DNA of 64,000 nucleotides from contig OX421964.1 of assembly GCA_949128115.1 (NCBI GenBank), positions 31,302,177 to 31,366,176 of the forward strand. The letters run 5' to 3'. Position numbers and translations under genes: made by a program. Each line of letters opens with the position of its first letter. Position 1 is the stretch's first letter. The notes under the pieces are model-generated. The model was not told the DNA's origin. It saw only the letters and a list, made by a program, of their open reading frames with translations, and made no database searches. Positions 12,401 through 24,400 of this stretch are shown here, piece by piece. Origin of the DNA: Anaspis maculata (taxonomy: Eukaryota; Arthropoda; Insecta; Coleoptera; Scraptiidae).

Positions 12401-15400
12401 GTCTTCTGAGGGGATGATTCAGAGGGGGTGGAAAGAAGTAAACCCACCGAAAATTCTTAAACTTCGCAAATAAACCAATTGACTTGGAAAATATTGAAAT
12501 TAGCCAAAAATTTACTTGAAAAATCAAAGTATCAAAGGGGGTGAGTTACAGAGGGTGGGGAGAAAAATTAAATATTTTGCGAAAACTCTGACACTTGGGA
12601 AATAAACTGTAAGAAGGTTGAAATTGATTGGAAAATTATCAAAAAATTACAAATCAACCAAGGGGGGAGGTGGAAAGAAAAATACTATCATCAAAAATAC
12701 TGAGACTAAATTCTAAGTGACGAGTTAGGGCATGAAAGTAACTATCATGATTGTGATCAAATGAATTCGAAATTCAGACAGGCTGTCTGAATCAAATTTC
12801 GGACTGTAAAGCTACTTTTAGAATCATCATTTCTTTTGATCAAACAATTTTTCAGATTGTTTCTTCTTTCCGCCCCTTCTAACCGTCTGCCTTTTGATGA
12901 TCTGATTTTTTTAGATACTTTTCCATTCAGTATCAACATGTTCTAAGTCAAGTTGCGAAGTTTCAGAATTTTTGGTCTTTTCCTTTCCACCCCCTTCAAC
13001 CAACCCCCACGGAATGCTCACTTACCAAATTTATTGCGGGATTTTCAAATATACAACAAGCTACACATGAAGCTTTGACAGGTGATCCAGGATTTGCATT
13101 TTTTCAATTATTTATTCTCGTTTTTCATGATTGTACAATACCTACTGTTGTATTTTTCTCATGAGAATGTGTTTATATATAAATATATCCCACCCTCTTT
13201 GACAATTTGTTTTTAATTTTGATAATTTTCCAATCAGTTTGAACAATTTCTCAGTTTATTTTCGACGTTCTAGAATTTTTGGTAATTTTTTTTTTCTACC
13301 CCTTCTAATTCACCCCCTTTAATGAATTTATTTTGTTTAATAATTTTCCAAAGAATGTCTATGAGTTGACCATCCATCGCCACATTTTCAGAATTTTGGC
13401 CAGCTTTTTTCGAATCTGAACCACTGTGCGGCGCTGCTGTGGTTCAACAAGCTGTTTCTGGCTCCGTGCTTGTGATCGACATAGGTATAATTCTCACTCA
13501 TTCAGGATATTTTCTAGTTTTGGTTGATATCATTCTGTTGTTTTAATTTATTATTGACTACTCGTGTTTTCATAAAGGTTGATGATTTCTTGTGGTAGTT
13601 TTGAGACAATCTGTTTACAGGTAACAGTGAACAGTGTACTCATCTGCACTCCGAAAATGCGCTCATGAGACTCACCCCCGTGAGGACTTTGCTACTTGTT
13701 TCTTTATATGCTGTGCAGGATGATGATGACTGCATTAAAGAGAATTGAGAGGTCAAGAATATTAAGTTGGACGCTAGAGAATTTTAGAAAGAAGGGAGGT
13801 GGGGTTGAAAAATTTATAAATATTCTTTAGTTATTTTATACAGGGTGGTCCAGGTTTTAGTCGACAAACTTTGCAGACTGATAGAGGATAAAAAAAGAAG
13901 TCGACTTACCCCAAAAAGTACATATCTAAAATGCATATTAAAAAAGTTACAGGCCTTCAAAGTTGCAGAAAAAAATTGTTTTTTTCTTGATAACTTTTGA
14001 ACAGCTTGACCGATTTCGCTCAAATTTTGCACATATGGTTAACAAACACGTCCTCAGTGATTTCTTGAAAAAAATTCTGTCAGAATGACGCAGTGCCGTA
14101 GATATGGGGGGTACTAATCCTCTTGGCCCCCTACTTTCTACGCCACTGGATATTTTGAAAAACCGTTGGAAGTATTGAATTTGGCGTTCAATTCTGAAGA
14201 GAAAATTGGCGTATCATTGCTACATTTGGAGAAGCGGTTTCGGAGATATTTGTGTTTAATGGTTCAAAAACACCGAATCACGCAAATGTTTCAAAATTCG
14301 AGCAAGCTTTGATTCATTCACTTCCAACTTTTTTTTCAACGTAAAGTTCATTGATTCATAATTTAGCTCATGAGAAATTGAAAATTGATTGTGAAAATTC
14401 ATGATTTCAGTAACATGACCAATAAGAAACAATGGGCCCTTGGTTCTTGTTCTTACTAAACTTCCCAACTATCAGTAAGTGAATAGGTACCTATTGAATA
14501 TTCAATTGTTACTGAAATTATGAATTTTCATACCAGTTTTCAATTTCTCATGAGCCAAATTATGGATCAATAAACTTAAAATTGAAAAAAAAGTTGAAAG
14601 TGAATGGGTCAAAGTTTGCTCGAATTTTGAAACATTTGCGTAATTCGGTGTTTTTGAACCTTTAAACACAAATATCTCAGAAACCGCTGCTCCAAATGTA
14701 GCAATGACACGCCAATTTTCTCTTCAAAATTGAACGCCGAATTCAATGCTTTCAACGGTTTTCCAAAATATCCAGTGGCGTAGAAAGTAGGGGGATAAGA
14801 GGGTCAGTACCCCCTCATATCTACGGCACTGCGTCATTCTGACAGAATTTTTTCCAAGAAATCACTGGGGACGTGTTTGTTAACCATATGTGCAAAATTT
14901 GAGCGAAATCGGTGAAGCTGTTCAAAAGTTATCAAGAAAAAAACATTTTTTTTCTGCAACTTTGAAGGCCTGTAACTCTTAATGTGCATTTTAGATATGT
15001 ACTTTTTGGGGTGAGTCAACTTCTTTTTTTATCCTCTATCAGCCTGCAAAGTTTGTCGACTAAAACCTGGACCACCCTGTATAAACTGAAAAAAAAATTT
15101 GATTCTGTTTAATCTGATGTATCGCAAAATAGGTGGTGTCATTTGAAATTTCAAAGTTGTGGTGGATGGGGGCGAGGGGGCTAAAGAAAGAAATTCGCCA
15201 ATGTATGTTTCAGATGTCCCTCTCAATATAAAAATCGACCTATTTTTGCTCGAAGACATCTTCACTAGGAATCGGGAGTTATTGCAGGTGGATAGTTTTC
15301 AAATGATCACCCAATATATGCCGTTCATAAATTCAGTAGAATGACTTTTTGGAGTAAAAATAAAGTGACAAGCTGGGGGGCTACGGCTGATGAAATGGCA

Positions 15401-18400
15401 CCTGCAAAGTTTTGGAGCGAAACTATCAGCGGCCACCGCCCATATCCTCCCAGCGCTCCAGCTTGTCACTTTATTTTTGCTCCATAAAGTCATTCTATTG
15501 AAAATAAAAAGTGAACGGAATATAACTAGCGTATTTTCAATCATTCCGTTCCATCCCTCAAGAAATTCAAATGGCAATAGAATAGGGGGTCAAGTTGCAT
15601 ATCATTTTGAAGGTCTTTGAATTCCCTTTACAAAAGTTAAACCTAAGTTAAGGAAAAGACCTTCAAATTCAAAATGATGTGCAACTCGACCCCTATCGTC
15701 CCAATACACTTATGCCACCGCGTTATCAACTCGTGAACTCGCTGCGCACGCCGGTAACATGGGAAATTTTGCTTGGGGTTTGGACATAATTGGCTATTTT
15801 GAACTTGTCGGTTGTTCAACCAATAGTAGACTCAAACCACCACTGCAGATGTTTAGTTCATTTTGTGTTGATTGTTTACGAAAGATGCACGGTTGTGGCT
15901 GTGGGAACTGGGAAGCCATTTTTGAGGTTAATTTTCAGTTTCATCAGGCGAGTTTGATACATTTTATCTTGCATATAACATAATCATAATTGGGATTAAT
16001 TTTAGTACCCTGTTAGTGCTAACAGACTTTTAGATTTAGTCCACATTTTTGTGAAACAATAGGTGCTTTCCTTTTACAACCTGAACTAAGTATTCTGACC
16101 TAAGTTGTTAGTGGTGCTCACTTTCGCGCATGTGATTTCTCGCTCTTTCTCTCTCTAACTTAGATTAGATCAGTGAGTTTTGTTGTAAAAGGAAAGCACC
16201 TATTTTCACGGGTTTACTCCAGAAATGTGAAATCTTGAGAATTGACATTGACAGTAGATATAATGCGCCGATACAGGTGTGGCCGATACCCATCAAAGTT
16301 GCCAACCTAAGCCGCTTCGTTTTGCGCCAGGAGCCACTCCGGGTAGATCACTAGATAGAGAAAGTAGATACATACACCAATCACGGCCCAGCTGGATCTA
16401 CTTTCTTTGTCTAGTGATCTACCCAGAGCAGCTCCTGCTGGCAAAACGAAAGCGCCTCATTATGCTTCCATCGGAAAGACTATCAACCTCTGCCAGCTTT
16501 TTTTAGACAAAAATTTTGAAGCGACAATTTGGAGGTGGGTCTTTTTCAAAAAGTAACCCTGTATAATCCACCTTTCCCATGCGAGAAATCACTTACGCGC
16601 ATACCTGTGAGCGTAGATTCCCGCTAATGCAAACAGCTACTACAGACCGCTAGTTCCACGTCCACAGATATGCGTGAAACTGTCATGGGAAAGGTGGATT
16701 GCATCTAACGAATCCCAGTTATAAATAATCTTTGCTGGTGGCACCGGCAGTCTCTTTCACTCACAAATCCTGCTATATGTTTTATAAATATGTTATCTTC
16801 AAAATTTATCGGATAACCATCTTGGAAATGCTTTGAAAGTTCACGAAGTCGTTTTGAAGGGAATACATCTTCGGTGCAAATGTAGATAACAGCTGTAAAA
16901 TTAATTTTCATTAGCTTTTAAAGCAGGTATTATACAATCGTGAGCAATAGGGTTGAGTTGACTTGACTATCGTTGCTCAGATAAGTAGGTATTTCGAACA
17001 AAAATTTATTTTCCCTGTCTAATCAGGTTGTAAATGGTTTTGAAATTTTGAATTATTTGAACAATTTAATTTGGCGTTTGAATTTTTATTGAAATCTGAT
17101 GACAAATAGTTACTGTGCACCCATGACTGTTTTCGCTATTGCGCATGCTCCTATTGCCGTCTCTTTCGCACCGCTGACGTCACATTGAAGCATTAGAACA
17201 CAATCATATTTGTTCGCCGTGTATGTATTGGAATATAAGGGAATTTACTGATTGAAATATGTAATGAAAAAATCACGTAAGAAAAAGTACCTATGTTAGC
17301 AAGGGTGGTCAGTACTGTCTGGAATTCGCTGCCAATGCATAATTTATTTGAGATATGTAAGTAGGCGCTATATCCATTCTCATTTATCTGGGGTCCTCGG
17401 GGCGCAGGTTCGCCTATATTGGCCGTCACTGGTCGAGTTCATGCAACCAGCCCGATCGATTAAGCGCTCCCGGTTAAACAGTCAATTGTGATATTCCCCC
17501 GTTGTTTTGTTTGTACGTTGGTACCTGAAGTAGGTACGGTCGTTGACGTTCGTGGCGTTTGCCGATAGGAGGAAGAGATGGCGCTGGCGCGCGAGCGGCA
17601 GCCGCGGACACAGAGAGGAGAATCAGCTGTGGTGAGGAACACGTGATTTTCAGTGCAACGAGAGTGCGTCGTTTTTACAATTTTAAGGTCGGTCTTTCTT
17701 CGATTATTGTACCGTAATTTAGGCTTCCAATCACTCACCAAATCATGCATTTCGATACCTATTTTTTCCGCAAAATTATTGTACATAATCCGAAATTCTT
17801 TGTTCACTTTGTTCTTAACGGGCTTGCATAACCCGCAGTTTTTTGCCTTAGAAATCAAGGTGCTTTGCACTGCTTTGAATTTTGTGTAATTTATCTACTC
17901 CCACATGATCTCAATGTTGATGGCAAAGGCCGTAATCTAGTGGGTGTGCACTTTGCGCACTCATGACGTGGCCTCCGAACTGCACTGTCGCGCGTATTTC
18001 GAGGTTTCATTTTCTTTCCCACAAGCTACGTCACAAACAGTGAGACAACAAAAAGAATCTCTACTACGCCGAAATCACCTGCCAAGTAGAGAACAGTATT
18101 TTTCATGATTCATTCACATTTCATTGTTCATTGTCGGGTTATACCTGAAAGTAAAGGAAAGAAATTAGACTTGCACGCTTCTCCGTGTTCTGGGGCGGGT
18201 CCACCTACTCGTATGAATCTGCCTTGTTGAGTCTACTAACCTTTTCTTATTTGGGGGGAAATTATGTAACATGACGAAGAGAGGGCCACAGGTTGGCTCG
18301 AGTCGATTTTCTTGTATTTACTGTTATTTACTGTATGTGATTACTAACCATTGTTCTGTTTTGTATGTATGTATATATCTGTGGGGTTTGTGATGGGTAA

Positions 18401-21400
18401 CTGCTGGGGAATTTCGGGCGAATGCGTTATAGATACTTCTTCCTTCCAATTGCTTACTAAGAGTATGACCAACTCCAACTTCTCTTATTCATCTCTCACC
18501 TGTTTCTTGTTTATTTATCTACCTATTTATCTCTTATTTCTTTCTTGTTTATTTAGCTACCTATTTATCTCTTATTTCTTTCTTGTTCATCTATCTACCT
18601 ATTTATCTATCATTTGTTTCTTGTTTTTTATGTACTTGTTTACCGATCATTTCTTCATTGTTTATTTATCTATCAATTTGACTTCTTTTGTTTGTAAATT
18701 GTAAAATTAATTGCTGAGCGTGAAAGTTTTCTCCAAAGCGTAAGCGAGCGAGTTTCCTTTTGTTGTTACGTGAATAACTTGTAAACTAAGCAGAAGTTTC
18801 AAAGAGGTTCAAGCACCGATTCACGCTGACTTGATCAATCCATTACTGGAGTGACTTTCTCTGTCATTTCATCGTGACTCATTCACACCTGACTTTTGCT
18901 CGGATCATTTGGGAAGGGATTATTTAGCAATCAACCAGGCAATACGCAGGGGTTTCTTTGACGTGTTCCTCCCATGTGTGCCTGTCCGCGAATACGTCAG
19001 TTTTCCTTTACGATCAAATTGACAGTTCGACATGTTTAATGATTTCTTGTTTTATTTTGCTAATCTGACTTTGTTTTGATTTTATTGTTGTAAATTCCTG
19101 CATTGTCTACACAATTTGTAATGATTTTTCTTGTTTCATTTGTTTGTGTTTTGTTGTTCTTTATTCTTGTTGTGTCATTTTATCACTGTCAATTTCTTGT
19201 TGTGAGGTGTTTTGAGAAAAGAAATAAATTCATTTATAACTTTGCAACTTGACTTTCATTAAAAAAAAATATTTTGCTTGTGATTCCTCCGCGTTTCATT
19301 CAAGAATCAAACCTTATCCCCAAGGACACATTCTCATCTTGAGTAAGAACTCACACAACGTAGGTAAAAGGTAAACGACGTAGGGAAGGGAAGGAACAAC
19401 GACGATCACTGCCAAAGATCGAAAACGGGGTTACACTACAGAAATGGTGCCGTGACCAGGATACACTACACAATTCAACCAGTGAGCTTGTATACTTGAA
19501 GACCTGCGCACGAGCTGCGAACAAAAGGGAACCGCCTTTATGAGGTCTATACTCACTGGTTCAATTGGCTGTTTAACCGAGAGCGCTTCATCGATCGGGC
19601 TGGTTGCATGAACTCGACCAATGACGGCCAATATAGGTGAACCTGCGCTCCGAGGACCCCAGGTATATGAGAATGGCTATACCTACATTATTATGGTGGC
19701 ACACCTCATTAAATATTTACATCTTGTAGACGCCATTTTTACCATATTGTTACGATATTTCGCGTACGGGTTCGAATATAATTGAGACGAACTTTTAAAA
19801 CACACACTGTTTATTTCTGCGTACTACTACTACAATAAATGCCAACAATTATCGCTTGGAATTATGTCGCAGGTACTTCGCTTGTTAACACTCGCTATCT
19901 AATTCATTACTGCCGCAAGCTCCCGGCTGACGCCTTATATAAGGCCTCCGAATAATGTTCCCGAAGTTTCTGTCTGCTTCCAGCAAATTCCATGAGGGTC
20001 TGGCATATGCGGTTTCTAGATCATTCCTGAATAATCGCACACGCTACCCGTATGCTTTCCATGCGTTCTGGTATCTGCGCCTCCGCCAAAGTGGACTGAT
20101 GTGCCTTGATCGAACGTTCAAGTCTCCATTGGGTTCACATACAAGAACGCTCTGGAATGCACGAGATCGCTCCAGACTTCTACACTGCGATCTAATGGTG
20201 GAAAGATCGAGAAACATCGAGTGTTGACCTATATGTACAAGATCGCCGCTCGTAACACTGCCCCCCTCTTAAGCCTGTTCGTCCCGAATAGGCTCATCGT
20301 TACTCCCGGAGTAACGTGCAAGGCGATCAAGGTGAACAACTTTCATCTTGGCTCTCGGGGCTCGCTGAATTCTGTACACGACGTCATTGATCCTCTTGAC
20401 TACCGTGTACGGCCCTTCCCACGACGGATGCAACTTCGGAGACCTTCCCTTCTTGCGTTGAGGATTGTACAACCAGACCAGGTCACCAGCCTGAAATCCC
20501 GTGGAGTTTGCCTTCAAGTCGTAACGGGTCTTCATTCGGTCGGTCGCGATTCGAATCCGGTTTCGAACCAACTCGTGGATGTCACACATTCTTTGCCTCA
20601 GGTCGTCGACGTATTCGGGGATGTCTTTAGGATCATTCTCCGGCGTGCCAAATTGCAAATCACAGGGGAGGCGAAGCTCTCGGCCAAAAAGAACACGTGC
20701 TGGTGTTTCCCCCGTGGTGTCGTGAATGGCAGCGCGATACGCCATCAGGAAAATCGGCAGATGACGATCCCAGTCTCGCTGATGCTCGTCGACGACCTTT
20801 GACAGGTGCTGCTCCATCGTCCGGTTGAACCGTTCAACCATTCCGTCGGACCGTGGGTGAAGGGGCGTCGTCCTGGTCTTCTGTATTCCGAGTAGAGTAC
20901 AGATACCTTGGAACACGTTAGACTCAAAGTTTCGTCCCTGGTCTGAGTGTAGCTCCAGAGGTACTCCGAAGCGGCTTATCAGATTGTCCACCAGCACCCT
21001 TGCCACTGTAGAAGCCTCTTGGTTGGGCAGGGCGTACGCTTCCGGCCACTTGCTAAAGTAGTCCATGGCAACCAGGATGTATTTGTTGCCATCTTCCGTT
21101 GTCGGGAACGGGCCAGCCACATCGATCGCGATGCGTTCAAAAGGCGCTCCAACATTGTAAGTCTTCAGCTCCCCTCGGCTGCGAGTTCTTGGTCCTTTGC
21201 TGGCCGCACAAACCTCGCACTGGCGACACCATGTTTCCACGTCGTTCCGGCAGTTCACCCAGTAGAACCGCTCGCGCACCTTGGCCAACGTTTTGTTCAC
21301 ACCAAGGTGCCCTCCAGTGACGCCATCGTGCATCTCCTTCAGGACCTCTCTCACTCTCTTCTTGGGAAGCACCAGTTGAACCATCTCCTTCTTTCCATCA

Positions 21401-24400
21401 GGACTCTCCCAGACCCTCTTCAGCAGCCCATTCTCTATCCTCAGAGAATTCCACTGAGCCCAAAGAGCCTTGAATTCGGGTCCTTCTCCAGATATTTCGG
21501 CCCATTCCGGTCTGTCCTGGCCAAGTTCTTTCCTTTCAGCAAGCGTACCGATGGCTGGGTCCTCACGCTGCTCCTTCTTGAGCTCAGCTGTAGTTCAATT
21601 TCTCGGGGTGTCGAAAACGATTGCCTTGACTTCGACGTTCCCATTCTGCTGGTCTACCCTCTTGCAGTGTTTACAATCTTCGTTGCATGGTCTTCGAGAA
21701 AGAGCATCCGCGTTGCCATGACTTCTTCCAGGGCGGTGTTGGACCTTGAAGTCATATTGTTGCAGTTTCTCGATCCACCGTGTCAACTGTTCCTCGGGAT
21801 TCTTCAACTGCAGTAGCCATTTCAGGGCAGCGTGGTCAGTCCTCACCAAAAATTTCCGGCCATAGAGGTACTGGTGAAAGTGATCGACAGCTTTCACTAT
21901 GGCCAGTAGCTCCCTACGCGTCACGCAGTAGTTCCTTTCAGGCTTGGACAACACCTTGCTGTAGTACTCCACTACTCGCTCTTGGCCCTGCTGGTGTTGT
22001 GACAGCACTGCTCCAATTCCGGTGTTGCTGGCATCAGTGTCCAAGATGTATTGTTGAATGAGTTTTCGCACTCCTTGGTCCACAGGAATGGCGCACGGTC
22101 TTCAGTCAGTTTGTGTAAAGGCTTAGCAATGTCAGCGAACTTTTCTACAAATCGTCTGTAGTAGGTGCATAAGCCCAAGAAACTTCTGACTTCATGCTGA
22201 TTTCTCGGTCGTGGCCATTCTCGTACAGCATCCAATTTCGCTGGATCGGTTTCGATTCCTTCCGACGACACTACGTGCCCCAAAAATTTGACTTGCTTCT
22301 GGAAGAGCACGCATTTCTTTGGGTTGAGCTTGAGATGTGCACCTCGAAGACGTCGAATTACCTCCCGGAGGTTCTTCAGGTGCTCCTCGAAGGTTCGACC
22401 GATGACCATCACGTCGTCGAGGTAGACTAGGCAAGTTTCCCACGTAAGACCTCGCAAGACACACTCCATTAGACGTTCAAACGTGGCAGGTGCGTTGCAA
22501 AGTCCAAACGGCATCACAGTAAACTGATGAAGGCCGCTCCCAGCGGAAAACGCCGTCTTATCTTTGTCGTCGTTGTGGAGTCCCACTTGCCAGTAACCAC
22601 TCTTCAGGTCAAGCGTCGAAAACCATCTCGATCCAGACAGCGTGCTCAAAGTGTCGTCAATCCGAGGAAGTGGATAGCTGTCTTTCTTCGTCACATCATT
22701 GAGTTTGCGGTAGTCTACGCAAAATCGTGTACTACCGTCTTTCTTCGTGACCAAAACAACCGGTGAAGACCATGGGCTCGTCGATTCTTCGATCACGCCT
22801 TCATCCAACATGTTTTTCAAGAGCTTCGACACCTCTTCTTGCTTCGCCAATGGTAGGCGCCGGGGAGCCTGTCGGATCGGTGCGGCGTTCTCAGTGTTAA
22901 TCCGATGTTGGATCACGTTGGTCCTTCCGGTAGGGTTACCTTCCATGGCAAAGGCTGCAGCTTCTTCCTGGATGAATTGCGTCGCAAGCTCCTTCTCCTT
23001 GCCACTCAGATGTTTCCAGTCAGGCAAGAACATCTCCACTAGCTTTTTCTCTAAGAGCTTGGGAGTCGCAGCCTTTGTCGATATGTCTTCACAGCGTGAG
23101 ATCCACTCTACGGGTTCACACTTGCCCAGGGTCTCTCCTTCCTTGATTGTTTTGCTCGTCTTGTTCGGGTTAATGACTCTGATCGGGATTTTTGTCTTGT
23201 CCATGTTAATCAATGTCTTAGCCATGATGCAGCTGGCAGCTGTGTCGGGTTCAGCAATGCCAACGACATGTCCTCCAGGTTGTCCGTTCAGTGTTGCCCA
23301 CACGATTTTCTCGGAGTTGGCGGCTACACGAACGGTTTCAGCCGAAAGAAGGCGGATTTCTTCAGCGGCCTTCATGGATGTTCTAAGCGCCAATTCCTCG
23401 TTTCCGATTTTCAACGTCCGCTGTCCAACATCCAGGATGAATCCGTACTTATCCATCAAGTCCAGGCCAAGTATGAAGTCGTCAACAATGTCAGCGACCA
23501 GGAACTTTTCTCGCAGAAGAAATCGTCCGAAGCGAATGCTTACTTCAGCTTCTCCGTGCAATGTAGCAGACTCTCCGGTAGCTGTAGTCAAACGAGCGCC
23601 GTCCCTCAGTGGCACAATGTGTTGCTGTCGAAGAATTCCTCGTCGAACGATTGACTTCGTGGCTCCCGTATCGATTACGAACACGCAATCGTCCTCGTCA
23701 AGCTTCCCACTGAAAAGAAGGCTATTGGGTGACTTCTGCAGCAGTGAGACGGAGTAACTCCTGGGGCATTGAGGACTGCCAGCCAGCGTGCGCCCCTTAG
23801 CGCTAGCTGGAATTAGTTTTCCTGATAGCGTCTATCAGGGCTGGGAGTTCTCCGTCCCGGTGTGGACCGGTCACTTGAACTCGACCTTTGCCTGCAGTCT
23901 CGAAGCAGATGTCCCGGTTTTCTACAGCCGAAGCAACGCGGTCTTCCTCCACCTCGTGGCTCGCCTTGGGGTCTGTTCCGAGACATAGCGCTGAGAAGTT
24001 CCTGTTTGAGTTCCTCAAACATCTCCTTCACAGATTTCTCGGAAGTATGTGATGCTCCGGATTCGTCAAAGTTCACCTCCCTAAGACGATGAGGGCGCGA
24101 AGCATCCTTAGCAGCCTCGATGCGAATAGCTTGGATGAGTGCGTCGCTGATGTTGGCTGGATTGCTGATCATGACCATCTGACGCAATTCTGGATCTTTT
24201 ATTCCGCCCATGAAAGTTTCCTTGGCGATGTCGGCCAAAACATCCGCTGGATGAGCTGGATAGGCCAGGTGAACCAGCCTCAGGACTTCGGATTCGAATT
24301 CCTGAAGGCTTTCTCCGCTCTTTTGTGTTCTGGCCTTCAGCTGGGTTTGATGGATCTGCCGCACATGATTGTCCCCATACCGAAGCTCAAGGACCCTCGT

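Larger units (their letters stand above)
4672..15325. mobile_element. Old palindromic element, now split by later insertions
   Basis: The arm at 4672-4895 is the reverse complement, roughly 85% by eye, of 15095-15325; compare gggtgatcatttaaaaact at the left with the mirrored tttgaaaactatccacc region at the right. The match continues inward: the stretch after 4895 resembles 13740-13835, and 6016-6060 is mirrored at 13390-13430. The original element was therefore a fold-back transposon of a few kilobases in XRCC3 intron 4. An LTR retrotransposon (6131-11831) later landed near its centre, and a second palindrome (13836-15085) landed in its right arm. No transposase is visible. Confidence 0.65.

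Noticed and set aside
18351..18704. 117-codon hydrophobic ORF
   Set aside because: Created by a T-rich tandem repeat; composition is an artefact of TTT/CTT/TAT codons.
22747..23757. 336-codon plus-strand ORF (also 265 codons at 21019 and 193 codons at 20221)
   Set aside because: Antisense to the pol of element 2, which has protease, RT and integrase motifs.
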